From contig JACKOV010000003.1 in assembly GCA_024234075.1 (NCBI GenBank), positions 310,001 to 374,000 on the forward strand: 64,000 nt of DNA, given 5' to 3'. Position 1 is the stretch's first letter, and each line of letters starts with the position of its first letter. The DNA is from Nevskiaceae bacterium. GTDB lineage: Bacteria > Pseudomonadota > Gammaproteobacteria > Steroidobacterales > Steroidobacteraceae. The translations under genes were made by a program, and so were the position numbers. This document shows, one piece after another, positions 1 to 9,091 of the stretch. The notes below the pieces were generated by a model, which searched no databases, was not told where the DNA came from, and worked only from the letters and a program-made list of their open reading frames with translations.

Positions 1-526
1 GTGCATCGGCGAAACCCATGGCCAGCATTTCATCGGCTTCGTCGAGCACCAGCATGCCGATGCCCTCGAGCGACAGCGTGCCGCGCTCCAGGTGGTCGAT
101 GATCCGGCCGGGCGTGCCGACGACGACCTGGGGGCCGCGCTTCAGGGCATTGAGCTGGGGCACATAGCTCTGGCCGCCGTAGATCGGCAGCACGTGGAAG
201 CCGTGCAGGCCGGTGGCGTACTTCTGGAACGCTTCGGATACCTGGATGGCCAGCTCGCGGGTCGGCACCAGCACGAGTGCTTGCGGTGCATGCCGCTTCA
301 GTTCGAGCTTCGACAGGATCGGCAGCGCGAACGCGGCGGTCTTGCCGGTACCGGTCTGCGCCTGGCCGAGGACATCCTCGCCCTGCAGCAATGCGGGGAT
401 GGTGGCCGCCTGGATCGGCGAGGGGGATTCGTAGCCGATCGTCCGGATCGCGCGCAGCACGGCGTCGGGGAGGCCCAGGTCGGCGAAGGTGGTCGTCCCG
501 GTGTCCGGGGAAGGCGTGGCTTTCAT
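1..526 (-). CDS. deaD: DEAD-box ATP-dependent RNA helicase, N-terminal part (cut by window edge)
   Basis: The first 175 codons of a DEAD-box helicase, which unwinds structured RNA with ATP during ribosome assembly, decay or cold adaptation. The start is the ATG at 526-524. Visible motifs in order are the Q-motif region (SPIQAATIPALLQ), motif I AQTGTGKT, motif Ia PTRELAIQ, GG, motif Ib TPGRIIDH, and motif II as VLDEADEMLAMGF. The spacing and the phrases FADLGL and RGTLSLEGIGMLVLDEADEML are closest to the DeaD/CsdA branch rather than RhlE. The rest of the gene, including the SAT motif and helicase C domain, lies outside the window. It is transcribed away from the divergent flavoprotein gene starting at 631. 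Family assignment is firm; the DeaD subgroup is likely. Confidence 0.9.
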   Translation of the reverse strand, partial: MKATPSPDTGTTTFADLGLPDAVLRAIRTIGYESPSPIQAATIPALLQGEDVLGQAQTGTGKTAAFALPILSKLELKRHAPQALVLVPTRELAIQVSEAFQKYATGLHGFHVLPIYGGQSYVPQLNALKRGPQVVVGTPGRIIDHLERGTLSLEGIGMLVLDEADEMLAMGFADA

Positions 527-630
527 CGGTGAAGTGTAGGGATATCCGTCGACCGGGGTCGGACAACCGTGAGCCGTGACTACAATGCGCGCCCCTGCAT
601 TGCCTGCGATCAAGTCCTCCGGAGCGCGCC

Positions 631-2010
631 ATGGATCAGCCTGGATCTGCAAGCCGCAACGGCGCGCTCGAGGTCGTCATCGTGGGCGGCGGGCCAGCGG
701 GGCTGATGGCAGCGGAAGTCCTCGCAGGCCGTGGCTGGCCAGTCGACCTGTTCGAGGCGATGCCGTCGGTTGGCCGCAAGTTCCTGCTGGCCGGAAAAGG
801 CGGCCTCAACCTGACCCACAGCGAAGATTTCGAGACGTTCGCCGGCCGCTACGGCCAGGCGCGCGAATGGCTGCAGCCCTGGCTGCGGCATTTCGGCGCG
901 GCACAGTTGTGCGCCTGGGCGGATGGGCTGGGGATCGAGACCTTCATCGGCAGCTCGGGTCGGGTGTTTCCGCGCGAGATGAAGGCGGCGCCGCTGCTGC
1001 GGCGCTGGCTGCAGCGGCTGCGGGCGCAAGGGGTGCGGATCCATACGCGTCATCGGCTGATCGGGTTTGCGCCTTCCCCTTCGCCTCCGTTGCCGTTGTC
1101 GTCGGTGCCGGTGCTGGCCGACGAGGCGGCCGCCGCCGCCTGCACGAGCTTGCATCCGGGCCCACCCGTGTTGCGCATCGCGACGCCGCAAGGCGAGCAG
1201 CGCGTCCGCGCCAAAGTGGTGCTGCTGGCGCTGGGCGGCGCAAGCTGGCCGGCTCTGGGGTCGGATGGGGTCTGGCTGCCGTGGCTGCGGGCTGCGGGTG
1301 TGGCGGTGGCAGACCTGCGACCGGCGAACTGCGGCTTCGATGTTCTGCGAGTTTCGCCGGAGTGCGGTCCGGAGAGCGGCTGGAGCGAACATTTCCGCAC
1401 GCGTTTCGCGGGCACACCGCTCAAGGGCGTACAGCTGCACTGGACGGGGCCCGACGGGCAGCCGCTCGTGCAGATCGGCGAGTTCGTGATCACCGACGGA
1501 GGCGTCGAGGGCAGCCTGATCTATGCCGCGTCCGCCGGGATTCGCGAGACGATCGCCCGTGAGCAGCAGGCTGTCGTGACGCTCGATCTGTTGCCGCAGC
1601 GCAGCGCCGAGTGGGTGCAGCAGGCGGTGTCGAAGCCGCGGGGCTCGAAGTCGCTTTCGAGCCATCTGAAATCGAAGCTGGGCATTGCCGGCCTGCGTGC
1701 CGCGCTGGTTCGCGAGTTGCTGCCGCGCGAGACGATGCAGGACTCCTGGCGTCTCGCCATGGCGCTGAAAGCCTTGCCGCTGCGGCTGTGCGCCGCCCGG
1801 CCGCTTGCCGAAGCGATCAGCACGGCCGGCGGCGTGTCGCGGGCCGCACTGGATGCGCGACTGATGCTCACCGATCTGCCTGGCGTGTTCTGTGCCGGCG
1901 AGATGCTCGATTGGGAAGCTCCGACCGGCGGCTATCTGCTGACCGCGTGCTTCGCCACCGGTGTCGCTGCCGGTGAAGGGATTGCAGATTTTCTCGCTGC
2001 GAACCCATGA
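631..2010 (+). CDS. BaiN/HI0933-like FAD-dependent flavoprotein (TIGR03862-type)
   Basis: A 459-residue flavoprotein of the HI0933/BaiN group, whose biochemical role in most bacteria is unknown. The N-terminus carries the dinucleotide-binding fingerprint VVIVGGGPAGLMAAEVLAGRG (about residues 14-34). It is followed by the typical RKFLLAGKGGLNLTHSE and GSSGRVFPREMKAAPLL signatures. The C-terminus has the closing FAD contacts, CAGEMLDWEAPTGGYLLT. A Pro/Ala-rich stretch at about residues 145-180 (APSPSPPLPLSS and onward) looks like an insertion compared with the usual 390-410 residues. The gene is monocistronic and divergent from the helicase gene. No signal peptide is present, so the protein should be cytoplasmic. 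The substrate cannot be deduced. Confidence 0.85.
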   Translation: MDQPGSASRNGALEVVIVGGGPAGLMAAEVLAGRGWPVDLFEAMPSVGRKFLLAGKGGLNLTHSEDFETFAGRYGQAREWLQPWLRHFGAAQLCAWADGLGIETFIGSSGRVFPREMKAAPLLRRWLQRLRAQGVRIHTRHRLIGFAPSPSPPLPLSSVPVLADEAAAAACTSLHPGPPVLRIATPQGEQRVRAKVVLLALGGASWPALGSDGVWLPWLRAAGVAVADLRPANCGFDVLRVSPECGPESGWSEHFRTRFAGTPLKGVQLHWTGPDGQPLVQIGEFVITDGGVEGSLIYAASAGIRETIAREQQAVVTLDLLPQRSAEWVQQAVSKPRGSKSLSSHLKSKLGIAGLRAALVRELLPRETMQDSWRLAMALKALPLRLCAARPLAEAISTAGGVSRAALDARLMLTDLPGVFCAGEMLDWEAPTGGYLLTACFATGVAAGEGIADFLAANP

Positions 2011-2057
2011 TTTCAGGCGGTGGCCAAGGTCGAGAAACCAGCCGCGACCGGCGACGA

Positions 2058-3536
2058 TCAGGCGTCGAGTCGCTCGGCGATCTCGCGGGCGGCACGCTCA
2101 CCGGATTCCATCGCGCCTTCCATGCCCACTTCCAGCCGTCGCAGGTGCTCGCCGGCGAAGTGCAGCGATAGATGGGGTTTCGCCATGTTGTGCGCCCAGG
2201 CGAACGCTCGTCCCGGCACCATCTGGAAGCTGCAGCCTCGCTGGTATGGTGCCCTCTCCCAGGAATGCGCACCGACGAACTCCAGCAGGCCACGCGTGGC
2301 TGGTCGGATGCGTTCGATTTCGGCGATTGCGAACCGGCCGCGCTCGGCCTCCGGCAGGGCGTCGATCCGCACGGATTTTTCGCTGAACGCCAGCACGCTC
2401 ATGAGTTCGCGTGAGCCATCCGATTCGATCTGCTGGCGGATCAGGTTGAATGGACCGTCGGTCCACATCGAGGCCTCGATGCCGTCCAACTCCCAATACG
2501 GCTTGCGCACCCGCAGCCAGACCTGGCTCTGGTTGCCGTAAGGCATGCGCTGCACGGCATCCGCCTGATCGCCGCGCAGTGCAGGCGTGATCGCGATCTG
2601 GCGCAGCACGGTGAACGGCACCGCAGCCAGTACGAATCGCGCGCGGATGCGTGAACCGTCGGCGCAGCGCAGCACGGCGGCACGGCGTTGCAGGTCGATT
2701 GACCGAACCTGCTTGCCAAGGCGCACCCGCTCGCCGAGCGATGCGCTCATCGCGTCGGTCAACCGCGACGTGCCGCCGATCACGTGCTGCGAGGTGATCG
2801 CAGCCCGCTCGAAGGAGTCCTTGCCTTCGAACGCACGCCCATCGTACTGCGCCATGCTGATCTTGCCGCGCGTCGCTTCCTGCATCATGCGCAGCACCGA
2901 CAGCGATTCCAGCGCGCGCCCCTGGGACTCGCGGATGATGCGTCGTGCTTCGGGCGAGGCGCCCTGACGATCGAGCCACTCGGTCAGCGAGAGATCGTAT
3001 TGGGCCGCCTCGGGTGCGAGCCAGCCGTCGAGTGTCTTGAACGGTGTTCGACCCTCGACGTAGTAGCTGCCGAGGGCATGGGGCGGGATTTCGCGTTCGG
3101 CGCCTTCAAGGCGATTCAGCGGGGAGCGCGGCCACTCCCGGGCCGGGATCAGGGTGCCACCCACCACGAAAGCGTAGGGCGCATTGACATGCGCGCCAGG
3201 CCCGAGCTTGACGCCGAGGCGCCGGGCCGCATCCAGCACGCGGGCGTAGTCACGGCCGATCTGCGCGCCACCGAGATCGGGGTGCAGGTGCCAGTGATCC
3301 ATGGTCAGGCAGCGCCCGCCGGTGCGCTGGCTGGCTTCGAGCACCACGACGTCGGCACCCAGCTCGGTGAGGATCGACGCGGCATGCAGGCCGGCGAGGC
3401 CGGCACCGACGATCGCCACGTCGTGACGATCGTCGGCAGCCCGTGTCTTGCGGCTGAAAGTCAGTGTAACCGCGGTCGCTCCCGCCGCGGCCACGAAGCC
3501 GCGTCGCGAGAGGTTCGAAGTTGCGGATGATTTCAT
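2058..3536 (-). CDS. Tat-exported flavin amine oxidase
   Basis: A 492-residue flavin-containing amine or amino-acid oxidase. The N-terminus has a twin-arginine signal (SRRGFVAAAGATAVTLTF) ending near ASRKTRAA, so the folded FAD enzyme is probably exported to the periplasm. The mature part opens with the Rossmann fingerprint VAIVGAGLAGLHAASILTEL and the GG-doublet extension ASQRTGGRCLT. The C-terminus keeps the FAD-binding LSLHFAGEHLRRLEVGMEGA segment typical of monoamine oxidase and L-amino-acid oxidase families. It begins 24 bp after the TonB-dependent receptor stop on the same strand, so the two are probably co-transcribed. This suggests oxidation of an amine-containing ligand taken up or captured by the receptor. 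The substrate is not known. Confidence 0.85.
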   Translation of the reverse strand: MKSSATSNLSRRGFVAAAGATAVTLTFSRKTRAADDRHDVAIVGAGLAGLHAASILTELGADVVVLEASQRTGGRCLTMDHWHLHPDLGGAQIGRDYARVLDAARRLGVKLGPGAHVNAPYAFVVGGTLIPAREWPRSPLNRLEGAEREIPPHALGSYYVEGRTPFKTLDGWLAPEAAQYDLSLTEWLDRQGASPEARRIIRESQGRALESLSVLRMMQEATRGKISMAQYDGRAFEGKDSFERAAITSQHVIGGTSRLTDAMSASLGERVRLGKQVRSIDLQRRAAVLRCADGSRIRARFVLAAVPFTVLRQIAITPALRGDQADAVQRMPYGNQSQVWLRVRKPYWELDGIEASMWTDGPFNLIRQQIESDGSRELMSVLAFSEKSVRIDALPEAERGRFAIAEIERIRPATRGLLEFVGAHSWERAPYQRGCSFQMVPGRAFAWAHNMAKPHLSLHFAGEHLRRLEVGMEGAMESGERAAREIAERLDA

Positions 3537-3560
3537 TGGCAGTTGACCCGCAGTTCGAAC

Positions 3561-5804
3561 TCAGAACGAATAGCGTACCCGCAGTCCCCACTGCCGGGGA
3601 TCGGGCACGCTGACGATGAAGTTCCGGGCACCGGTCTGCGGATTCAGGAACGGGCTGATGTTGTCCGGCGTGTCGTCGTCGAACAGGTTGGTGACGAATG
3701 CCGTGATCTGCCAGCTCGGTGAATTCAGACCGAAGCGCAGGTCGACCAGCGTGCGATCGCCGGTCTCCGCGAGATTGGCGATGCTCGCATATTGCGAGGT
3801 CCGGTACTGGGCGTCGAGCTGGCCGAACCAGGCCCAGTCGGCCGCGAGCGGCGCCGTGTAGGTCAGGGAGGCGAGAGCCGTATGGTCCGAGGTGTACGGC
3901 AGATGCCGCTTGCCGAGCGTGGAGAGGCCCGCGGCCGTGGCGCTCGACAGCTGGTAGTCGAAGATCCGCGACGGCGTATAGGCATACGCGGCCGATACCT
4001 CGAACGCGTCGCTGGCCTGCCAGCGCAACTCGACCTCGGCGCCGTTCACCTCGGCCTTGCCGGCATTGTTGGTATAGCCGACCGTGCCGATCGCCGGTGG
4101 CGGCGGGATGTACTGCGAGTCCACCTGCATGCGCGACCAGTCGATGCGGAAGGCGGCGACGTTCAGGGTCATCCGACCCTCCAGCAGCTGCGACTTGGCG
4201 CCGATCTCGTAGCTCCAGGCGTTTTCCTCGTCGTAGGGGATCAGCTCCGCGGGCAGCTGCACGCCGACGCCGGCACCCAGCGCGGTGTTGAAACCGCCAG
4301 GTTTGCTGCCCTTGGAGGCGTTGGCATAGATCATCAGGTCGGGTGTCCATTGGAAGTCGAGCGTGAAGCGCGGCAACCAGGATTCCCAGGTGTTCGACAG
4401 CCTGCGTGGCGCGCCGGCGAAGATGAAGTCGACTTCGGCATCATCCTCGTTCCAGCGGATTTCGGCACCGGCGGTCAGCCGGTCGGTCAGGTCGAAGGCC
4501 AGCGAGCCGAACACCGAGGTCGAAGTCACCTCGTTGGTCTGAGGAATCGACGGCACTTGGGTCGGCAGCAGTGAGGTGCCGACGATGCTGCGTCCATCGT
4601 CCTCGACCTTCTCGTCGTAGTAGTACGCGCCGACCATCCAGCGCAGCCGCGCTTCCTGCGCCGAGGTGAACCGCAGCTCCTGGCCGAGGCTGCGGATATC
4701 GCGATCGGTGTAGGCGCGGAAACCGTTCTGGAACGCGGGATGCAGCGGTATTGCGGTGTCGAGGATGCCGGTGAAGTCGGTGTCGTAATCGGCGAGATAG
4801 TCGGTATCGTTGAACGCAGTCATCGACGTGAAGGTTCCGCCGAGCACTTCCCAATCCAGATTCAGGGTCGCCCAGAGCACATCGCGTTCCATGCCGCCGC
4901 AGTCGTCGCAGTTGTGCGCGATCAGCGCCGGGTCCGCCGGCACTTTGCCGACGAACCAAACTTGCCTGGGCAGTGCGCCCGTCTGGGTGTTGGAGGCGAC
5001 GACATGGCGGGCGGGTTGGGCCTGCCACTCGCTCGAGTAGGAGACTCGCGCGTAAGCGGTGAGCTCGGAAGTCGGCTCCCAGAGCAGGGCGATGCTGCCA
5101 CCCTTGGCGTCCTCGGCACCGACTCCGTCCCGACCGGTGAGCGCGTTGGAGAAGAAGCCATCGAACTCCGACCAGCGGCCGGTCACGGCGAACGACAAGG
5201 TGTCGCTGGCCGGCAGGTCGAGTCGGCCACGCAGGTCGGCGCGTCCGTCACTGCCGTACAGGGCCTCGGCATAGCCACCGAACTCGGCTTCGGGGCGACG
5301 CGTGACGTAGTTGACTGCGCCGGACAGCACGCCACGCCCGAACAGGGCGCTCTGGGGGCCTTTGACGACCTCGATGCGCGAGACATCGACGGTTTGCAGG
5401 TTCAGGCCCGAGCGCCACGACACGCTGTTGCCGTCGACGAAGACACCGACCGTGGGTTGGCTGGCGGTGCGGATGTTCGCCTGGCCGCGGATCGCGGGAC
5501 GCGCGTCGGCAGGGCTCAGGCCTTCGGACCAGGTGAAGCTGGCCGTGCTCTTGGCCAGATCGGCGAGGTCGGTCAGGTTGCGGCGCTCGATCTGTTGCTG
5601 CGAGATCGCGGTGATGGAGATGGGAACCTCCTGGAGGTTCTCGGTTCGCTTGCGGGCCGTAACCAGGATCTCGTCGAGTTCGACGGACATATTGTCCGTC
5701 GCGGTATTGCTGGACGGCGAGTGGGTCTGAGCGGAGGCGAGCGAGGTGGCTATCGTCAGCACTGCCCAACCGGCAACGGTTCTCATCGGTCTGATCGGTC
5801 GCAT
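3561..5804 (-). CDS. TonB-dependent outer-membrane receptor
   Basis: A TonB-dependent receptor of about 747 residues, an outer-membrane beta-barrel that imports large or scarce ligands using energy from TonB-ExbBD. The start ATG at 5804-5802 is preceded by AGGGAG at good spacing and begins a signal peptide (MRPIRPMRTVAGWAVLTIAT, cleaved after ASA). A longer open frame reaches 5906 but lacks these features. After the signal comes a TonB-box-like EILVTARKRTENLQ and then the plug domain (EVPISITAISQQQIE, later PAIRGQANIRT, VVKGPQSALFGRG). The barrel ends in the usual terminal aromatic, RVRYSF. It belongs to the broad class that carries siderophores, catechols, terpenoids or sugars. Pairing with an exported amine oxidase suggests a nitrogenous ligand, which is inference. 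Confidence 0.92.
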   Translation of the reverse strand: MRPIRPMRTVAGWAVLTIATSLASAQTHSPSSNTATDNMSVELDEILVTARKRTENLQEVPISITAISQQQIERRNLTDLADLAKSTASFTWSEGLSPADARPAIRGQANIRTASQPTVGVFVDGNSVSWRSGLNLQTVDVSRIEVVKGPQSALFGRGVLSGAVNYVTRRPEAEFGGYAEALYGSDGRADLRGRLDLPASDTLSFAVTGRWSEFDGFFSNALTGRDGVGAEDAKGGSIALLWEPTSELTAYARVSYSSEWQAQPARHVVASNTQTGALPRQVWFVGKVPADPALIAHNCDDCGGMERDVLWATLNLDWEVLGGTFTSMTAFNDTDYLADYDTDFTGILDTAIPLHPAFQNGFRAYTDRDIRSLGQELRFTSAQEARLRWMVGAYYYDEKVEDDGRSIVGTSLLPTQVPSIPQTNEVTSTSVFGSLAFDLTDRLTAGAEIRWNEDDAEVDFIFAGAPRRLSNTWESWLPRFTLDFQWTPDLMIYANASKGSKPGGFNTALGAGVGVQLPAELIPYDEENAWSYEIGAKSQLLEGRMTLNVAAFRIDWSRMQVDSQYIPPPPAIGTVGYTNNAGKAEVNGAEVELRWQASDAFEVSAAYAYTPSRIFDYQLSSATAAGLSTLGKRHLPYTSDHTALASLTYTAPLAADWAWFGQLDAQYRTSQYASIANLAETGDRTLVDLRFGLNSPSWQITAFVTNLFDDDTPDNISPFLNPQTGARNFIVSVPDPRQWGLRVRYSF

Positions 5805-5996
5805 GTCGTTGACTCCCTGATGAAGCATTCCAGGTGCGCCAACGCCGGGCTCGTGGCGGTTGCGACACCGGGTAGCGAAGGTGATACTTGCGCCGATCAC
5901 GTTCAAAGACTTATTCCCGAACGCCGGATTTTTTTCCCGGGTGCTCGTCAGGCAGATCGTCGGATACGTGGCTGCCGCTCAGGAAGCGCGAATGAC
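5805..5996. promoter_or_regulatory. Divergent intergenic region between TonB receptor and LytTR gene
   Basis: This 192-bp stretch separates two divergent genes and must hold both promoters. It is locally AT-richer, with a run of seven T at 5929-5935 between CCGG and CCCGG. I found no convincing -35/-10 pair or LytTR-type repeated operator on either strand. Confidence 0.4.
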
Positions 5997-7040
5997 ATGG
6001 AGATCGACGCTGGACCACGGCCTTTGCGCAACGGTACGACGGTCATGACCGGGTGGCTGACCGAGAGTGATCCCGCCGGCGAGCGGCGCCTGCACTGGCT
6101 GACGTTCTGGTTCTACGTCGGTGTCCCGCTGTTGCTGGGCTTTCTGCTCGGCTGGTTGCAAGTCGGCCGCGCCGTGAGCTGGCCGCGGTCGATCTCGTTG
6201 GCCTACTGGATCGTGACGGCTTTGCTGTCGACTTCGATCCTCGGCGCGACCACCCATGCCCTGGCGCCGTTGCTGCGGCGTTGGCGCAGCCCGCTGTGGC
6301 TCACACTGCTCATCGGCCAGGTGATCGGTGGCAGCCTGGTAGTGGGCCCCGTGCTGCAGGGGTGGCGTGCCCTGCTCGGATGGGTCTTTCATCCGTCACT
6401 CAGTCACGTCGGTGTGGGCCCGCTGTCGACAGCGGTGCAGACCCTGCCCAGCAACGCGGTGCTGTGGATCGGTCTGAATCTGCTGTTCTTCCATGGCCTG
6501 CAGATGCCGCGGTTTGGCTATGTGCCTTGGGCGGTGCCAGGGCGTGCTGCGACTTGCTGGTCGCCGCTGCCGGCCGCGGATCTGTCGGGAGGGCCGATGG
6601 CTCAGGCTGGTGTAGCAGCGGAGTTGTCGCCCCCGTCGCCCGCGCCGTCGCCGCAAACCGGGCCGGTTGCTGCGACAGCGACGACCGCTGTCGCGACGGC
6701 GCCGTCTTCGACACCGCCGGCATTTCTCGGCCGTATGCGTCCGGAGCGACGTGGGGAACTGCTTGCGCTGCAATCCGATGGCCACTATCTGCGTGTATAT
6801 ACCAGTGCCGGTTCCGATCTCGTTCTCTATCGGCTCTCCGACGCCATCCGTGAGCTTGGTGCGGAGGAGGGGGCGCAGGTGCACCGCTCGTGGTGGGTTG
6901 CGGGAACGGCGCTGTCAGGCGAGCGGCATCGTGAAGTGCTGAAGCTCGTCAACGGCCTCGAGGTGCCGGTGAGCCGCTCCTTCAGGCTCGTGGCGCGCGA
7001 GCGCGGCTGGCTGCTCGGAAGCGATTCGCCACGCGCCTGA
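5997..7040 (+). CDS. Membrane-anchored LytTR-domain transcriptional regulator
   Basis: A protein of about 347 residues with an integral-membrane N-terminal half and a C-terminal LytTR DNA-binding domain. Four hydrophobic segments are visible, for example FYVGVPLLLGFLLGWLQV and SLAYWIVTALLSTSILGA, then LTLLIGQVIGGSLVVGPVL and NAVLWIGLNLLFFHGLQM. A Pro/Ala/Thr-rich linker follows. The last 100 residues match LytTR: LLALQSDGHYLRVYTSAG, VLYRLSDAIREL, VHRSWWVAG and LVNGLEVPVSRSF. No receiver domain is present, so it is not a classical LytR response regulator; it probably senses a signal in or at the membrane and binds DNA directly. The start ATG 5997 has an upstream AGGAAG; ATG 6045 is a possible alternative. 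It is divergent from the TonB-receptor operon, a plausible target. Confidence 0.82.
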   Translation: MEIDAGPRPLRNGTTVMTGWLTESDPAGERRLHWLTFWFYVGVPLLLGFLLGWLQVGRAVSWPRSISLAYWIVTALLSTSILGATTHALAPLLRRWRSPLWLTLLIGQVIGGSLVVGPVLQGWRALLGWVFHPSLSHVGVGPLSTAVQTLPSNAVLWIGLNLLFFHGLQMPRFGYVPWAVPGRAATCWSPLPAADLSGGPMAQAGVAAELSPPSPAPSPQTGPVAATATTAVATAPSSTPPAFLGRMRPERRGELLALQSDGHYLRVYTSAGSDLVLYRLSDAIRELGAEEGAQVHRSWWVAGTALSGERHREVLKLVNGLEVPVSRSFRLVARERGWLLGSDSPRA

Positions 7041-7104
7041 GAATGGCATCGCATGCGCTTTGCTGCGCGGCCACGTCGGTGCGCCGTTCCGGGCGCCCAC
7101 GGCT

Positions 7105-7125
7105 GCTGGCCGCGGACTGGCCAGC
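7105..7125. terminator. Hairpin between convergent genes
   Basis: A 7-bp perfect stem GCTGGCC/GGCCAGC with a 7-base loop lies between the convergent ends of the LytTR and amidase genes. There is no T-tract, so an intrinsic terminator is only a possibility. Confidence 0.3.
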
Positions 7126-7134
7126 GACCATCGG

Positions 7135-8838
7135 TCAGTCCAGCACTGGCGGCTGGCGACGCAATGTGGCCTGTTCGAATGCATAAGCCAATGCGATCAG
7201 CTTCGGTTCGCTGCAGGCCAGCCCACCGAACGCGACGCCGAGCGGCGCCGATTTGGGCTGGAAGCCTGCCGGGAAGCCGTCGCCATTGGCGACCCTGCCG
7301 AAAGGTACGGCGACCGACGGATAGCCGGGCTTGGCGAGGAAAGCGCTGCCACGGCTGCCGACGAACAGCAGTGCATCGAGCCGATGGGCTTTCATGACCG
7401 CATCGACGCCCTCCACGGTGGTCAGCCGCAGCTCGCGTGCCCGATCGGCTTCGTAGCGTCTCCGATCTTCGGCTGAAGCGGGATCCTGTTCATCCGAGAT
7501 GTCCAGCGAAGTCTGGCCGTACTTGAGCGTGCCGGCCGTGGCATGTGCCAGGTTCCACTCGCGCAGCTCGGTCAGCGAGTGTACCGGCGCCGCCTCGCCG
7601 AGACTCGCCAGCCAGGTGGAAAAGTCCCGCTTGAAGCCGTATTTCAGTACCACGGAGCAATCGGCATCGCTGCCTTTGCGGCCGCTGATCTGCGAGCACG
7701 ACGGCTTGAGCATGGAATTCCGCGCCGGATCTTTCGCCAGCACGCTCGGCGGATCGGCGGGATAGACGACGGTGGCACCGCGCTCGCGCAGCACCGCAGC
7801 GGCCGCATCGAGCATCGCCTTCTGATCCGCGGGGATTCCGCCGCTCGGCCGGGTCTCGCCCGGCAACACGACGGCATCGACGAACCAGGCCCGCGGCACG
7901 CCGATCCGCGCACCGGCCAGTGCATCTCGATCGAGGAAGCGGGTGTAGTCGTGGTCGACCGGGGGCGCACAACGCGAGGTCGCGGGGTCTTTCGGATCGG
8001 GTGCACGCCCTTCCATGGCACCGAGCAGGATCGCCGCGTCGGCGACACTGCGTGTCATCGGCCCCGCGGTGTCCTGATCGAGCGAGACCGGCAGGATGCC
8101 ATGGCGACTGATACGGCCGACGGTCGGCTTGATCGCCGCGAGCATGGCCGCGGAGGCCGGGCCGGTGATCGACACCGTGGTCTCGGTACCGACATTCGCT
8201 GCCCAGAGACTCGCGGCCGTCCCTGCACCTGACGAGGAACTGCCGGTGGCGAGCACGGGCCGCCCATCGTCGCGGCCGGGGCGCGGATCGCGCCGCGGGT
8301 CGTAGGGATTGAACGCGTAGCCGCCCAGCGAGGAATAGTTGTTGGGCATGCCGACCACCATCCAGTTGGCCATCTCGGTCATCACGGTCTTGGCGAGGAG
8401 GATCGCGCCCGCTTCGCGCAGACGTTTGGCCACCGTCGCCTCGTACGGCGGCCGGTAGTCCGCGAAGCGCAAAGTGCCGGCGGTCGTCGGCATGTCGGTC
8501 GTGTGGATATTGTCCTTGAGGGCGATCGGGATGCCGTGCAACGGGCCGCGCAGCTGACCGGCGGCGCGTTCACGATCGAGCGCATCCGCCTGCTCGAGCG
8601 CACGGGCGTTGACCGCCAGCGTCGCGTTCAGCTCGTTCTCGTAAATCGCGATCCGTGCGAGGTACTGCTCGACGAGCCCGCGCGAAGTCACCCGACCGTC
8701 GCGCAGCGCGGCCTGCAGGTCGCCGATGCTCGCCTCCACGACCGAAAAGCCGGCCGCGCGCGCCGGCGACCCGCAGAGTACGACAAGACTCAAAATCACC
8801 GTCAGTGCGACGGCACCGGCATGATGCATCGACGACAT
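7135..8838 (-). CDS. Exported amidase-signature family hydrolase
   Basis: A 567-residue amidase-signature enzyme, which hydrolyses amide or related bonds with a Ser-cisSer-Lys triad. The start ATG 8838-8836 is preceded by GGAGGG with 7-base spacing. A Sec signal peptide (hydrophobic AVALTVILSLVVLCG, cleavage near ARA) places the protein in the periplasm. The lysine is in IALKDNI, and the serines are in ATGSSSSGAGTAASL and GTETTVSITGPAS. The usual GTDTGGSIR segment is here GTETTVSI, a modest departure in the substrate loop. About 120 N-terminal codons of open frame further upstream lack coding character and are excluded. It is divergent from the cytochrome gene. The substrate is unknown; related proteins include peptide amidases and aryl amidases. 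Confidence 0.88.
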   Translation of the reverse strand: MSSMHHAGAVALTVILSLVVLCGSPARAAGFSVVEASIGDLQAALRDGRVTSRGLVEQYLARIAIYENELNATLAVNARALEQADALDRERAAGQLRGPLHGIPIALKDNIHTTDMPTTAGTLRFADYRPPYEATVAKRLREAGAILLAKTVMTEMANWMVVGMPNNYSSLGGYAFNPYDPRRDPRPGRDDGRPVLATGSSSSGAGTAASLWAANVGTETTVSITGPASAAMLAAIKPTVGRISRHGILPVSLDQDTAGPMTRSVADAAILLGAMEGRAPDPKDPATSRCAPPVDHDYTRFLDRDALAGARIGVPRAWFVDAVVLPGETRPSGGIPADQKAMLDAAAAVLRERGATVVYPADPPSVLAKDPARNSMLKPSCSQISGRKGSDADCSVVLKYGFKRDFSTWLASLGEAAPVHSLTELREWNLAHATAGTLKYGQTSLDISDEQDPASAEDRRRYEADRARELRLTTVEGVDAVMKAHRLDALLFVGSRGSAFLAKPGYPSVAVPFGRVANGDGFPAGFQPKSAPLGVAFGGLACSEPKLIALAYAFEQATLRRQPPVLD

Positions 8839-9091
8839 CGATAACCCTCCGGCAAGCGACCACCCGCTTCGCCGATGATATGGAAACAAGCTGGCCGAAT
8901 CGCCGTCGACGGCGGCGTGCCGCGTTCGCAGTACGGCTTGCGTCAGACCTCGAGCCGGTCTACGTGATTGCAATCGCATCGGCAAGACCTGCGTGTGCGT
9001 CGGGGTTCGCTGGGCGAGCCGGCCAGGTTCGCACCTGGGTGGCGACCTCCGGTATCCTCGCCGTCTGCACCTTGCCAGACGCGGAGTCATC
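8839..9091. promoter_or_regulatory. Divergent intergenic region, no clear elements
   Basis: A 253-bp region between divergent amidase and cytochrome genes. Open frames run through it on both strands but show no codon bias or domain similarity. I see no convincing promoter boxes or operator repeats. Confidence 0.35.

Noticed and set aside
4740..5990. Long plus-strand frame antisense to the TonB receptor, running into the LytTR gene
   Set aside because: Only the part after 5997 shows hydrophobic helices and LytTR motifs. The upstream part is the shadow of the receptor gene.
8993..9091. Extension of the cytochrome c' gene upstream to 8993
   Set aside because: The extra residues have no coding character and would displace the lipobox-bearing hydrophobic segment far from the N-terminus.
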